Source: Neelides folsomi (lineage: Eukaryota; Arthropoda; Collembola; Neelipleona; Neelidae). Taken from it: a DNA stretch of 28,605 nt. Position 1 is the stretch's first letter; each line of letters begins with the position of its first letter. The notes below the pieces were generated by a model. It was not told the origin of the DNA. It saw only the letters and a list, made by a program, of their open reading frames with translations, and did no database searches. The translations under genes and the position numbers were made by a program. This document shows, piece by piece, positions 11,112-22,820 of this stretch. The stretch is taken from NCBI GenBank assembly GCA_034687125.1, contig JAQGBZ010000592.1:1-28605 (forward strand). The letters run 5' to 3'.

Positions 11112-12600
11112 TAAGCGTCGGCGAAAAAAAGTTTAATCATTCCCATAAGAAATTTCGAAATTGACCTTGGCAGAGTAAGAGCCAGATTATTTCTATGGAG
11201 TCGGCGGTGGTAGGTTGTTAAAGATTTATTGAATAAGATAATTTTTTATAAAATTTAAAATCGACGTAAAATATTTAATTCCTGAATTCTTCATAAAAAT
11301 ACGATTATAATTATTATATTTAAATGACTGTATCTTCTGTATTTATATTATATATTAGTAATTACTATTTTATACAAAGCCTTTATAAAGTAAGGACAAA
11401 TAGAATAGTATCTCTATGAAAATTAAATGCAATTATATTAACTTCTTAAGTAATTTTACAAAAACGAATTGATTTTCCATATCTTTTAAATGGCAAGGCA
11501 AAAAACGTTGAGTTCAATTCGAACATTTGTTAAATAAAAGAACTCTCTACGTTGTTTAAATTGGCATTCTTATAGTAACTGCGCTATTCCTATTTGTCCT
11601 AACGTTATAAACCCTATGTATATAATTACATGTACCCAAAAATTATATCTTAAATACAATCAAAATTATCAATTGAGTTATATTAATAAAATATGTAAAC
11701 CACTTATGTAAAAAAAACTAACATTATTAAACTATGGTATAGATATTGTAGTTTAAGCACCTTTGAATAAGTCTGCTAATAGTAGTGACAATTAGTGGTT
11801 GCAAGTCTGAGCTTAAAAACTTCTGTCAAGATACAGGGAATGATCATATCGAGAAACAAAGAAATTTGACGAATTTATTATGAGAAGAAATCAAGTAATT
11901 GAGACATTTTTTCTTGCAATGCATGAAAATGGATTGCATTTGACGTCATTTTTGTGAGAGAAAATTGGTAATTTGGTCCTCGTTGGAGATGGTTGTAAAA
12001 TAGAGTCATTGAGTGAATTAATTGAGGGGAAGGGGAAGATTAGTGGACTCAATTGAGCATGATGGGAAAAAAGTGAAGTTTTTGTTATTAAGTTGGCCAG
12101 GCATTCATCATCACTCGAATTCACTCCTTTGGCCAATTGTACAAAATGAATCGAAATTGCTCTACTAAAATCCAACGTGTCTAATCAAACCGTCCATCTC
12201 CATTTTCTCATTGTCAAGCTCAAAAGCCAAATTCACGACCTCATCAAACAACTAAATACTTTACAATTACTTTTAATTAAAATTAAAATTATAAAATTCC
12301 ATTTAATACAAATTTAATAATATAATTAAAATTATTAAATTCGATTTAAATCTAAATCTTAATTAAAATGGTCTTTTACCTGGGAGTCAATTGAATGACT
12401 CAAGTGGCCGTCTCCTTCTTCATTGTTAATTCCCTTTAAATGCAGTTTAGCAATTTGTAAATCTTTGACACACTTTTGAAGCACTTGAGAAATATAATTT
12501 TGAAAACCACTATTAAATTATTTAATTTAACGAAGGCATTTAACAAATTGTGGTTATTATATTAGAAATAGGAGAAGGAACGTTGAAATTTGCCAACTCC
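11112..12600. other. Intergenic, no gene recognised
   Basis: AT-rich sequence with scattered short open frames. The longest, on the minus strand at 11891-12175, shows no signal peptide, domain or splice support. Confidence 0.5.
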
Positions 12601-12614
12601 TACATGGATCCGTT

Positions 12615-12921
12615 CACAGTGGAGTTGGAATGAGACTGAAGCGTTTGGAAAGGAGTTGACTCGAATGCCCCTTGGGGACTGCGAAATCCCCCCAGTGCGA
12701 ATCGCCAACCAATTTCCTCCCAAGAGTCCTCAATGAATTTTTCCGAAGAAGACGAACGGCTCTTCCTGTACGACGAGAACCTGAGGGAACCGCAGAAGCT
12801 GTACGGAAACCTGTACTTTATATTTAAAGATAACCAACTCCTTTTAATAGAAACTTTTACATTTCCTCATCTCACTGTGTTTTCTTTATTTGCAAATTCT
12901 CACTCCACAGAGATGTAGGAA
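12615..12921 (+). other. GC-rich coding-like island, unassigned
   Basis: The block at about 12750-12825 uses mostly G- or C-ending codons in one plus frame (EEDERLFLYDENLREPQKLY). This stands out in a region where codons otherwise end in A or T. The frame is open from about 12640, contains an ATG at 12733, and stops before 12921. A second plus frame is also open over about 12585-12733 (…RMPLGDCEIPPVRIANQ…). That suggests either two reading frames broken by a frameshift or one exon plus chance. No family is recognised, and no clear donor follows. It may be an exon of an unseen gene, or a pseudogene fragment. Confidence 0.3.
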
Positions 12922-13297
12922 TTTTTCGCAAATGGTTATAAAGGAAAATGAGACAAATGTAACAATCGGCAGGGATAAAAATTGAGATATCTCTTAAATG
13001 ACATGCTAATGGGAATTATAGCACTTTAGATTTTAATCAAACAAATTAATTTCTTCCTTGACCAATTTAAACATTCGTCAAACTTTCAAAAATAGTTAAA
13101 TGTTGTTTTAAACAATTAATTGATTTTTATGAAAAACCCAATTTATGTAAAACTATGTATGTACATTACAATGTTAGTAAGTAATTATAGTAGTAAGTAC
13201 ATAGTATAATTTAATAATTAGTGTAATTTAATTGACTATGAAAGTGTAATTGTAATTTTAATGGATGTAAATAAATACTAGTTGTAATATAAATGAA

Positions 13298-13303
13298 TTT
13301 ATT
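13298..13303 (-). terminator. Poly(A) signal of the Cys-rich gene
   Basis: AATAAA on the minus strand, about 95 bases past the stop codon. It is the closest canonical hexamer in the right orientation. Confidence 0.5.
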
Positions 13304-13398
13304 TAATTGTCAATTTATCAACAAAATCAAAAGAATCGCTAGATTACAAAAGCGTGGTAAAAATAAGATTTATAAATGTTAATTATTAATAATGATGA

Positions 13399-13854
13399 TT
13401 ACGTTAATTGCATTGCTGCAAATATTATTAAAACAATGACTAGGATTTTAGTTGAAAGCATTTCACTAAATCCTCCATCATGGAAATCATCGTCATCCAG
13501 ATCTTTTTGAACTAAATAACTTTTGCAAATCCCGTCGTCACAAAAATCGCTTTGGCACTGTGAATCTTTCGTGCAGTTGGATCCATCAATGAGTTTGGGG
13601 ATTGAAGTTGTACTTGTATTTTGGCCTTTCCCATCATCTCCAGAACCCTCAGTTGTTGTTGTCGTTATTTTTACGGTAGTCGTTGTTATAATTGGAGGAT
13701 CCTTTTGAGGGACGCAGATGCCATTTTCACAATTTTGGGATTTGCACTCTTCTGGTTTTGTGCATGGATCTCCGTCATTCCCCTTTCCATTGATAATTAG
13801 AGGAAAGAAAAGACCAATAATAATGATAATTAGAGAGCTACTCTTTCCAAGCAT
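13399..13854 (-). CDS. Cys-rich, Thr-rich secreted protein, probably GPI-anchored
   Basis: Intronless 151-aa protein of unknown function starting at an ATG. A hydrophobic signal peptide covers about residues 4-22. Two Cys modules share the exact spacing CX5CX4CX4C: Cys31, 37, 42, 47 and Cys94, 100, 105, 110. Each ends in a DGIC or NGIC motif, reminiscent of EB or Dickkopf-like short disulfide modules. A Thr-rich linker (about residues 57-83, likely O-glycosylated) separates them. Sequons occur at Asn79 and Asn93. An acidic stretch (119-124) and a small-residue GG/S site precede a hydrophobic C-terminus with no cytosolic tail, which is the layout of a GPI-anchor signal. A single-pass membrane protein is the alternative. 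It lies about 535 bases downstream of lipase B on the same strand. Confidence 0.75.
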   Translation of the reverse strand: MLGKSSSLIIIIIGLFFPLIINGKGNDGDPCTKPEECKSQNCENGICVPQKDPPIITTTTVKITTTTTEGSGDDGKGQNTSTTSIPKLIDGSNCTKDSQCQSDFCDDGICKSYLVQKDLDDDDFHDGGFSEMLSTKILVIVLIIFAAMQLT

Positions 13855-14389
13855 AACTTTAGTTTAACATCTTAAATTAAATATTAAGTTTACTCGATGC
13901 GAATTTATGAGATTCAAAAATATTAAGTCTCTATTTGTAAAAGTTTCTATAGGCAAATCCAATCACATGCCCGATTTTAATTTTGATGGAATTACCGTTA
14001 TTTTATTAATTTAATTAATTAAGAGACATATTGCCAATACAAAGAAATGATTATGATCTGAATTAATATTTTTATCATATTCATTGCTTTATTAAATAAA
14101 TGTTAAAATGTTGTTGAAATAATTAAACATTTAACTTAGGATTTTACACCAATCAAATTTTATGTATTTGTACACTTTTATGTTTAATGATTGTAATTGC
14201 ATTGATGATTAATGATAACGACATTAATGTATTGCTTAACTAAAAATACTAAAAAGTATCAAAATTATAAATAATACAAAGATGATAATAAAATTGAATA
14301 AATAATGCTTTTCACAGCTACCACTGGTATTTGGTACATTTAAAATATATGAACATTTTTTACTAATAATTTTTCGGATAGCGAAATAT
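13855..14389. other. Intergenic between lipase B and the Cys-rich gene
   Basis: Carries the 3' UTR of lipase B and presumably the promoter of the Cys-rich gene. A minus-strand AATAAA at 14088-14093 lies about 300 bases past the lipase B stop and is a possible poly(A) signal. Nothing else is seen. Confidence 0.5.
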
Positions 14390-17300
14390 TCAACATGGTC
14401 TTTGGAGCGTCAGTGAAGATCCCGATGAAACTCCTGTGAATTTCGTTCCTTCTTCTCCACATAAGGCATTAATGGAATCTCGACGTTCCTTCACGTCCAC
14501 GTCGATATCCCGCACTTGGACTTTCTTCACAAATAGCTTTGAGTTACATAAATATGCCCAGCAAGTGCTCATTACATCCAGATAATTGTACTCGTATTTC
14601 CACTCAAGAATTATCTAAAATAATCAACATAAACATTTAAGCCAAATCATTCAAATAAAAGAAATAAATAATTTCCAATAATATTTTTTAACCTTTTCCA
14701 AGTCCCCGATTTCGTTAGATGTTTGAACAAGGAATGTTACATTTGTTCCGTGATTTACCCGCATGTTACTATTTAGGAATTTATTGATTTAATTAATTTA
14801 TTAATTTAATGAGTAATTCTTATTTGCACAATTGTTGTATAATGTAAAATCAGGGAAAATTACTCTGTGGGTGTTAAATTGATATCTTTGATTGAACCAA
14901 GCGCTCCATAAATGTGCATTCGAAGTTTTCCAATCACCCATGGGGCTGCATGGGGAGGAAAAGCCAATTGAACGTTGAGTCGGTAATGACGAACTATGAA
15001 TACAAAAAGAGTTAACAATTTAACAACTATCAATTTTTTTAATTATCCTATCAAAATTCAATTTACTCTCGTTAGGAAGTTTGCTCTTGAGTTCCCGCTT
15101 TTAGAACATGATTTAGTTTAACATTAGTTTTAACTGCGATAGATATAAATTAAGTTTGTCTAAATAATGTTCTAAAAGGCGGGAACTCAAGAGCTAACTT
15201 TCTAACGAGAGTAATTACAATTTTTACGATATCAATTATTACCACAAAATGGAGCCGTTTTAGCCGTCGAAACATAAAAGGGAATTAATGTTCTATTTCC
15301 AACATCGTAATTATCCGCATCAATCCCCATTGAGGCACATAAAGATCCATCAGGTCCACAAGTGTGACATTGACCCTGTTGAAAATAAAATTAGATTTCA
15401 AATTCTTACAATTAAATATTTATCTTTACGCACATTTATATACGAGTATAAATTAACAATAATTATTAATTATATATAATTAATAAGTCAAATTCCTACC
15501 TTTAGGTAAGAATTATAATCCGGACAAACATGACCAACTAATTGACATTTCTTCTTGTCACTCGCTGCAATAATCGACTCAATAAAATAGAAAATGGCTC
15601 TATTGTGATTGCAAGCAAACAACTCTCGTTGGGCCTCTTCAAATCCATGTGCTTGAATGAGGTTCATAGGAACTTCTGCAATGTCACATCCAGGTTGTTC
15701 ACGACCGTCATTGGGGTAAAAGTCAATGTGACCGCAGGGTTGAAACATCCCATAACCTTTTAAATATTATGATTTTCATTTTTTTGTTATTGTTGTTTTA
15801 TGGTGAGTTCAATTGGGATTTTTAAGAACCTAATAAAAGAATTGTTCTTCCATCGGTGTGAATGACATCAACGAACTTTGCATCTCCTGGGTCGAGACGA
15901 ACAAATGTTGGCATAAATTGGAAGTAGGGCTCTGCTGGATCCAACCCAGTGATTCTTCCAAGCCCTTTGATTTGTTCTCCAGCATATCCAGAGACATGAG
16001 CTCCTAAGCTGTGTCCAATTAAATGAACGTTTCCAGGATCTACTCCAAATTCGTCCTAGTAAAAGAAATCAAATTATTTAAATCTTCTTACATAGAAAGA
16101 GTTGATCCAAAAATTGTGAACAAAAGTCAGATTTAAATTTAATTAAATGTTTAAGAGAAATATGTATACAATTGAAATGTATACAAATAAAAAATGTATT
16201 ATTAATATTATAATTACATATTATAAATATGGAGCCTTTAGGGGAGAAGACGGATATCTCGTAAAATTATTTAATTTCAGCGTAACTAATTAAATAAAAA
16301 CAACTTTTTATTGAAAATATTCTTACATTAAAGATAATCACAATAGCATAACAAATCAAGAGGAAGATTGAGAAAATGTATGAAACATATATTAAATATT
16401 GCTAATTCCTTTGTATATCATTTGTTGAGAAAAGTTGAGTGTTGATTATTTTTCTCTTTGTCTTTTCTTGTTTTACGAAAGATAATTAATTACATCTTTA
16501 TCCTTAATTAAAACAAGCTAAATATATTTAAATATTCTGATCATTTAAGCTCTTTTACTAGATTTAGAGTAATAAAGTAGTTAAAATAGAACTATCACTA
16601 AAACAAATTCAGAACAAGAAGAATTTTAAAAAAGAAGAATGTTCAGTAAGTGTTCTAATACATTAAAATTTGAAAAACTATTCCTTTAACATTGCATTTT
16701 ATAAATATTGAGAAAATTATTTAATTATACCGTTACTAATTAATATGAAAATTTCCCGGTAGATGCTCATTGACTAAAGTGCTGTATGGCCCCATGTTTT
16801 ATTTTAATCTATGATTAAACGGTTAATATTGGGTGAAATAAAATACAATTAATTAAATGCGATTTAAATAGAAAAGGGTAAACTTACAATTAAAAAGTTT
16901 ATAAAGTGGGCAATTTCTAATCCAACGACACGAGTGTTGGCAGTCGCTTGTGTGTAAAGTGGCAAACTTCCCCCTCCCCAATCCACCGTTAAAACATTTA
17001 AGTCTCCAATTTTAGTCACGAAGGCCTGGGCCATTTTGATGACCCATGAGGAGAATCCGGTGTCAATGAAGCCATGAATGATCACTTTGATGGGTTTTGA
17101 AGGGTCGAATCCACCGTCGATTAAACTCGATTTATTCGCGAAAACTTGAATTGGCTGAAATGAACCATAAAACCATTAATAAATTAATACCATTAAAATA
17201 ATTAAAATCATTAATTTCCAACTTGACAATTAAAATAGTTATAATAACCATTTTATCCAAAATTGATATAACCTTTGTTTAATGCTTAATTATCTTTAAT

Positions 17301-20300
17301 TGTTGTCATTTTCTTTAATTATATTGAGCAATAAATAAATGAACATTTTTCAATGTGAAGAACGCTTAAGATCTTTAAGCACTTAAACTTTGCACTTTAT
17401 AAAATAAATGTAGGAAATTATACGATTTCCGTCAATTGTTCGCGTTCTAATAACTCCGCTAAGAAGAGTTTTCATTAATTGTGGCGAACATGTTAGAGTC
17501 TAACAAAGTTAAAGTTAATTTAACCATAAATATAATAGCAACTCTCTCTCAAATGTGTAGAATTACACGGTTTGACTCGTTGAGTAATCGAACGTAGTCT
17601 TATAATAAAACTCCTATTGGTTGTATCCTTTTAAAAATTCACACATGTGATCTCCGTTAATCATTTTTTAATCGATGGTAATCAGTTACGCGAGTTTTTT
17701 CCATCCCTACAACCTACATTTATTTACAGACGCAATTAGAGAGATTCAATTTGGATTGAGGAGCTAAAAGAAGGAACAAAGTGAGAGTCACCATTTTGTT
17801 CATATGGATAAATACTGATTCAAATGATAATTGTATTGAATAAGATGAAAGTGGAAGATTCAAAATTGGCAGTTTGGGCCAATTGAATAACATTGGGTTA
17901 AAACGAAGGTAAATAAAACTGAAAGAACAATTAAAGTGTTAAAAGAGTTAAAAGTTAAATTAGAAAGTTTATAAGATTTACATCAATGGTTCTTGCTGGT
18001 GTGTAAAGGATGAACCTCGTGTTGATTTTCTCTCTGTCGAATGGCAATAAGTTGATGGGTCTTTGAAGGAGATCGAACCATCCTTCGGTGATTGAAACAC
18101 AACCGAGGTCATCGAAACATTTCACTGAACCCAATTCGTCACCCTCAACTGAAAAAAACAACAAAAATTAAAAACATATCTTAACTAACTTTAATAAATA
18201 AGTGTATTAACTTTAAGTATAAAGGAGTTTTCCAATTATTTTACGTTTTTTATTTATAATTTGACAGGTCATTCATTTTCTCACGCTGATGTTTATTATT
18301 ATGTTATTCACACAATATGTATGTTATTGAAAGAAAACACGATGAGTTCAAATAATTGACTTGTAATGACATAATGACACAAAGAATTCCATTAAAAGTT
18401 CTTTAACAATTTACCAACCTAGTAATTAAAATAACTCAAGCACATTCATAATACACAAGTTGTATTCCTTTTAAAATGAACCTTGAGACTTTTCAAAAAT
18501 TAAGTTCCTTTCCCATTGTGATTTTACTCAGCTCTAGACGAGATTTAATTGAACATTGAGAAATTGGCAAATTCACCTTTGGACCAAGAAGCGGAAAGCG
18601 GAAGGCCATTTGTGATCTTACAGACTGAATACATAAATGATATAACAAACATCACAAATACAATGTTTACATATAGATATTATAATGTTATGATGAGCCT
18701 TAAGTTTGAGATTTTGTTAAGGTATATAAAGTAACCATTATAAATATACAATCATGGTAAATAAGCTTTATCTGTTAATGGTTAAGGGGAATAGAGGAGG
18801 AATAGAAGAACGTGGAAGTTAACGGTTGACATGCACATGCACATTGAACTTCTTTCATTCCAACCATTTCACCTCGGAAAGATTTTTATGCGTTGAAACC
18901 TTTTGTTCCTTCCCTCATTCAGACTGACAGATTCAGAGTTCGTTGACAACTCAAATCTTTGCATAAATTCAATCACAGTTAGTGTGGACAATTATCAAAA
19001 CAAATAGAAATTGAAAAACAAATAGAAAACTGTATAAAATTACCGATTCTTTTACAACTACAATTACAGATTGTTATCAAAACAAATTTTATTATTATGA
19101 CTAACAGATTAACTTCCATATAATATTGTCATATCTATGTATCCGTAAAAATAAACGCTATTGAACAAATCAAATATTCTTCCTGAATTTATCTAATTAA
19201 GTACAGATATTTATTACTGGTAAGAGAAGTTGACATTTCCCACACAAAATATATACTATAACACATTTTGTTAGAATCAAGATTGTAAATTGTCAGTTTT
19301 TATTTTACTACATATTTGACCTACTAATTAAAATCTCCCTACATATTTTTTAAACTCAATTAAACTGGTATGAACTATTGAATAAGTAAGTCAAGATAAG
19401 GAAAAAAATAGATAAGAAAATGCGTAAAACAATTGAAAAAGATTTTTAAGTATATTTAATTGGGCGTGTTGATTGGAGATCTACCTGTGCAATAATAACA
19501 ATAGTCAAAAGGAAGAAAAGAAGAAATGATGGAAGCTAAGAGATTTGTTCAATCCTTTGTTTGAAACAATAAAAAAATCTTCATTTGAATGGTTACAAGT
19601 GAATAGAGCGTATTTATTTATTTATTGAATAGGGTGCTAATGGGAAATGGCATTTTCGCAATTTTCATTTCACTCAACGCGTCCACATGCAAATGATGAT
19701 GAGATTGAATGGGAAATATGAAAGGGAAGAAGACAGATGCAAAACGTCTTCGCAAATTACATCCAATAAATATTCCCCACAATGAATAATCAAATGTTTG
19801 GAAATTTACACTTGGCACAAAGCATCATACACGAAGATTCCACGTGGAGGAAACAAAAGAAATCAAATCATGTAACCGACGACACTTGGTCTCAAGGACA
19901 AAATAAATTACTCTTATTATGTAAATTTGTCAAAATCATTCAATTGCTGTTTAAGATCAAGTCTCGTCAAAACATCAATACATCAAACAATACAATAATT
20001 TCATTTTAGATATGATTTAAATTTAAGGGTAATTGCTGTTATCTAGAGATTGTTTTTGGGAAATGGCCTTAGGTTCTTTTCAATGTCCAAAGATGAATGT
20101 AATTACAATGAGCGAATGTGTGAGATAATTATGCATTTATTTGCAAGATGAATTTCTATTAGAAAGTGCTAAGTTTAAAAATAGTTTTATGTAAGCAGAG
20201 GTGAACTCACGTTCTTTGACTGAATTGTCGCTTCTCTTTCTTAAGGAGCCGCTTCCATTGAGAACATTTAAATTCCTCGTTTCGTCTTCCAAAATCTCAC

Positions 20301-20523
20301 TTCCATTGTCTTCCTTCCGCTGAATATCCTGGATGTGATTCCGAGGAGGGCGAGGATTGGAAATGATTCCGAACCCAAGACCGCTATTTAAATTCTTCTC
20401 TGAAGAAACTCCAAACACCGATTGCAAAAATCTCCAATCGAGGAAAAAACTTTCTGAAGGGGTCAAAAATATTGATAACAGAAGAAATGTTAATAAAATT
20501 TTGAATCGTTTAAATCTCCCCAT
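14390..20523 (-). CDS. Lipase B: complete pancreatic-type lipase with PLAT domain
   Basis: Secreted triacylglycerol-lipase-family enzyme. Coding exons: 20211-20523, 17982-18148, 16888-17154, 15830-16055, 15500-15756, 15243-15375, 14864-14993, 14693-14768 and 14390-14614. All introns are GT-AG, phases fit, and the total is 1794 bases, or 597 aa plus stop. Signal peptide at 1-25, then a pro-region with dibasic RKR at 95-97. Lipase domain from about 110: [20 protein letters not shown] with nucleophile Ser265, [10 protein letters not shown] with Asp288, HTDG, and FACNHNRA with His375. A cysteine-bounded lid-like segment lies at 348-373. From about 456 to 570 a PLAT/LH2-like beta region follows ([29 protein letters not shown]); it normally positions such lipases on lipid or binds a colipase-like partner. 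All catalytic residues are present, so the enzyme should be active. Introns range from 73 bp to 2.1 kb. Confidence 0.92.
15063..15214. mobile_element. MITE-like inverted-repeat element in lipase B intron 6
   Basis: Arms at 15063-15109 and 15167-15214 are inverted copies with two substitutions and one single-base gap over about 47 bp. The outer ends read ACTCTCGTTAG. The spacer is 57 bases with no coding capacity. The element fills most of the 249-bp intron 14994-15242, so the pre-mRNA would carry a long hairpin between exons 6 and 7. TTA/TAA at the ends could be a target duplication but is ambiguous. Confidence 0.75.
16735..16775 (-). pseudogene. Possible vestigial lipase exon in lipase B intron 3
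   Basis: On the minus strand an acceptor-like CTTTAG is followed by [11 protein letters not shown] and a stop. This resembles the segment just before the nucleophile in both neighbours: lipase A has LNEHLGSRPQDFHLVG and lipase B has [14 protein letters not shown]. The match is only about 11 residues, so chance is possible. If real, it is a dead duplicate of the exon carrying the GXSXG motif. Confidence 0.3.
18149..20210 (-). other. Lipase B intron 1 (2.1 kb)
   Basis: Separates the signal/pro-peptide exon from the lipase domain exons. It is AT-rich. Open frames at 18549-18734, 19618-19818 and 19782-20009 show no domains. No repeat or second gene is recognised. Confidence 0.65.
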
Positions 20524-21733
20524 TTTAAATTATGATTTCTTCCTCCTGAATAATTTTCTTCTTGGTGTTATCTCATTATTTAAAAAATATTGAACTAACA
20601 AATGTCCAAATGAGTCAAAAGTTTAATTGTATTAAAAAATAAATTGTAACACAAGCCACAAATACAATTTTAATTCTTGAAATTGTTATATGAAAAGTTT
20701 GGTGATTGTTACTTTATATTATATGTTTGGGATAAATAATTGGTTAAGGAGCGTTTTAAGTTGTTGTCGAGTCGGCTCCTTCCCCCAGACTGAAAACAAA
20801 GTGAAATTGAGGTCGACGTGGGAAGAAGTGAGAGATTGGCTTCGTCAATTGTGTGATGTTAAATGAAGTTAAATATTAAATAGAAGGGATGTTCATCTAC
20901 CTTGAGGTCCTTCAAATCTCTTCCCAGGTTTCAATTTTACATCTTTACATCTTCGCTTCCTCTTCTCGTTAACTTCTTGTTCAAAGACGTTAAATCCTCA
21001 AATTAACTGCTTTTAATGCTCATTGGAAAAAGGCCTTGTATTAGATGCCACTCGATAGTGAGATTAGCTGAAATGAAGGAAGATTCGCGGGATTGGATCT
21101 ACTAGTGTAAGTATTTAAGTATCTAATACTTATACCATACTTTATACTTTGTATACTAGTCATAATTGTAACCAAAATATCTAAAAATTAATGTTTAATT
21201 TACTCTAATGATATGATAATTACTAAGTATCATAAAAACAATTTTGAATGGCCTTTAATTTATGCAAATATCTTAAAATTTAAAGAAAATTTTAAAGTTT
21301 ATCCTTTTCCATATTTTTATAGGAGTATGTACGAATATGTATACTATCTCGTATCGACGTCCCTATATCAGAATAAAGAATTTCAGAATAGAATATTTAT
21401 ATTTACAACTACATAAGATGATTCAGATGTCAATTTTATATTCATAAATTGATGTACCAAAGCATGCATAATCAATATACCACATTACTATTACTATCTT
21501 CCAAACAACAAAATATTTTCTATTTACATTTTATAATATGCTGCAATAAAGGCTAGTTCAGCACTTTACTAGCACTGCGTTTTAAGCACTAGCACTGCGT
21601 TTTAAGCTACTTTAAATATGTTCATTTATATTACATAAACATGCATATTAGTTATTTAACTGTATATACTAACTTTGTAATTAATGTAAATAGTAAGTAT
21701 AGGTAGAAGAGTTTATGTACATATAGAAGAGTA
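20524..21733. other. Intergenic, upstream of lipase B
   Basis: Should contain the lipase B promoter. No clear TATA box or initiator could be assigned. The plus-strand open frame 21213-21416 is AT-rich with no domain. The tandem duplication at 21568-21607 is annotated separately. Confidence 0.5.
21568..21607. repeat. Exact 20-bp tandem duplication
   Basis: Two identical copies of ACTAGCACTGCGTTTTAAGC at 21568-21587 and 21588-21607. Absence of divergence implies a recent duplication. It lies about 130 bases left of the transposon. Confidence 0.9.
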
Positions 21734-21735
21734 TA

Positions 21736-22322
21736 ATCCCTTAACCATATTTATGGAACCGCTTTTCTCGTGTAAATAACTTTTTTTATTAATCAACCAA
21801 ATTTCATGAAATTTGAACACAATATGTAGAATATCATGTAGTTTAAGGGAAAAATTTTAGGTGTCAAAGATTGGCTTAAATACACTTCTTGAGTTGATAT
21901 CACCAAGCGTCAATCGTAGCCTTTTTCACTATATGAATCATTTTAGAGTTTGGTTATGATGTTATATCGAATTGCCAGCATCCAGTTCGGGCCTAAATCC
22001 ATTAGACAACTAAAAATATGGTAGCAAATAGAAGCAAAAGTCAATGTGATACCAATTAAAAAAATCGAATCATTAAAAAAAGCTTTAAATAGAGAATGGA
22101 AAAAAATTCCAATGGAGATAATGCGCTCGCGATTGACGATTGGCGACCCCGATTCAAGAAGTGCAATCGAAGCTGATGGGGTCGACTTTTGACACCCAAC
22201 CTTTTTTGTCTTAAACTACATAAGATTATACATATTAGGTTCAAATTTCATGACAATTTGTTGATTAATGAAAAAGTTATTTATATGAGAAAATAGCGGT
22301 CCCGTAAATATGGTAAAGGGAT
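21736..22322 (+). mobile_element. Dead Tc1/mariner-type transposon with long inverted repeats
   Basis: Terminal inverted repeats of about 135 bp lie at 21736-21870 and 22188-22322, with scattered differences. They are flanked by TA on both sides (21734-21735 and 22323-22324), the target-site duplication of the superfamily. Between them is only the 3' end of a transposase frame, so the element is internally deleted to 587 bp. Long rather than roughly 30-bp terminal repeats set it apart from the simplest mariners. The divergence of the arms indicates an old insertion. Confidence 0.88.
21975..22195 (+). pseudogene. Transposase C-terminal remnant (DDD-type mariner-like)
   Basis: The strand reads PASSSGLNPLDN, matching the conserved block around the third catalytic acid of mariner-like transposases. 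Here that acid is Asp (PLD) rather than the Glu of Tc1. After a one-base frameshift near 22011 and an amber codon at 22022-22024, the frame continues QIEAKV, then LKKALNREWKKIP and a Gly-Asp end. It stops where the right terminal repeat begins. This is the usual C-terminal tail of mariner/maT-like enzymes. The DNA-binding half and the first two catalytic Asp residues are deleted, so no active enzyme can be made. Confidence 0.8.
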
Positions 22323-22324
22323 TA

Positions 22325-22820
22325 CACAATACACTATATCTACTACCTATATTTTTTATCTTTTTTAACACTGTAGAGGCTCAGGATAAGCGACCCTTAT
22401 TTAATCCAATCTATTTATTTACCAAGCCACTTTTTTACTATATACATATTTATATGCCATTAGTTAAGCACCGTAGGCATTTGCTTGTCTATACATGTAT
22501 GTCCCTACTCTGTTATATGTCCCTAATCTTATAATCATGTTTCATGTGGAAATGACTCACAGCAAGTCATGTGGTCAGTAAATGAAGCATAATATTCGCA
22601 GTTAAACTCAACCACTATTTACGTTAGTGCAATTTTATTTCGATGATATTTAATATTAAAATATTGATCAATTTCTTAAAACTTTTGAAAATCGTCTCTT
22701 GTTCTAAACCTAGGTATTTACATACCTGACCTTACTCCTATAGGTTTATTTCATCTTTTTTTGCGAGGACTTTGGACGCCACTTACGCCAGACATCCTTT
22801 TGTTTAATTCAAACCATAAG
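22325..22820. other. Intergenic between the transposon and the GB1/RHD3-like gene
   Basis: Presumed promoter and 5' UTR of the downstream plus-strand gene. A 74-codon open frame starts inside the right terminal repeat at 22310 and is treated as chance. No core promoter motif can be assigned with confidence. Confidence 0.5.

Noticed and set aside
22310..22534. Plus-strand 74-aa frame with a hydrophobic start
   Set aside because: It begins inside the transposon's right terminal repeat, continues into unrelated AT-rich DNA and shows no domain.
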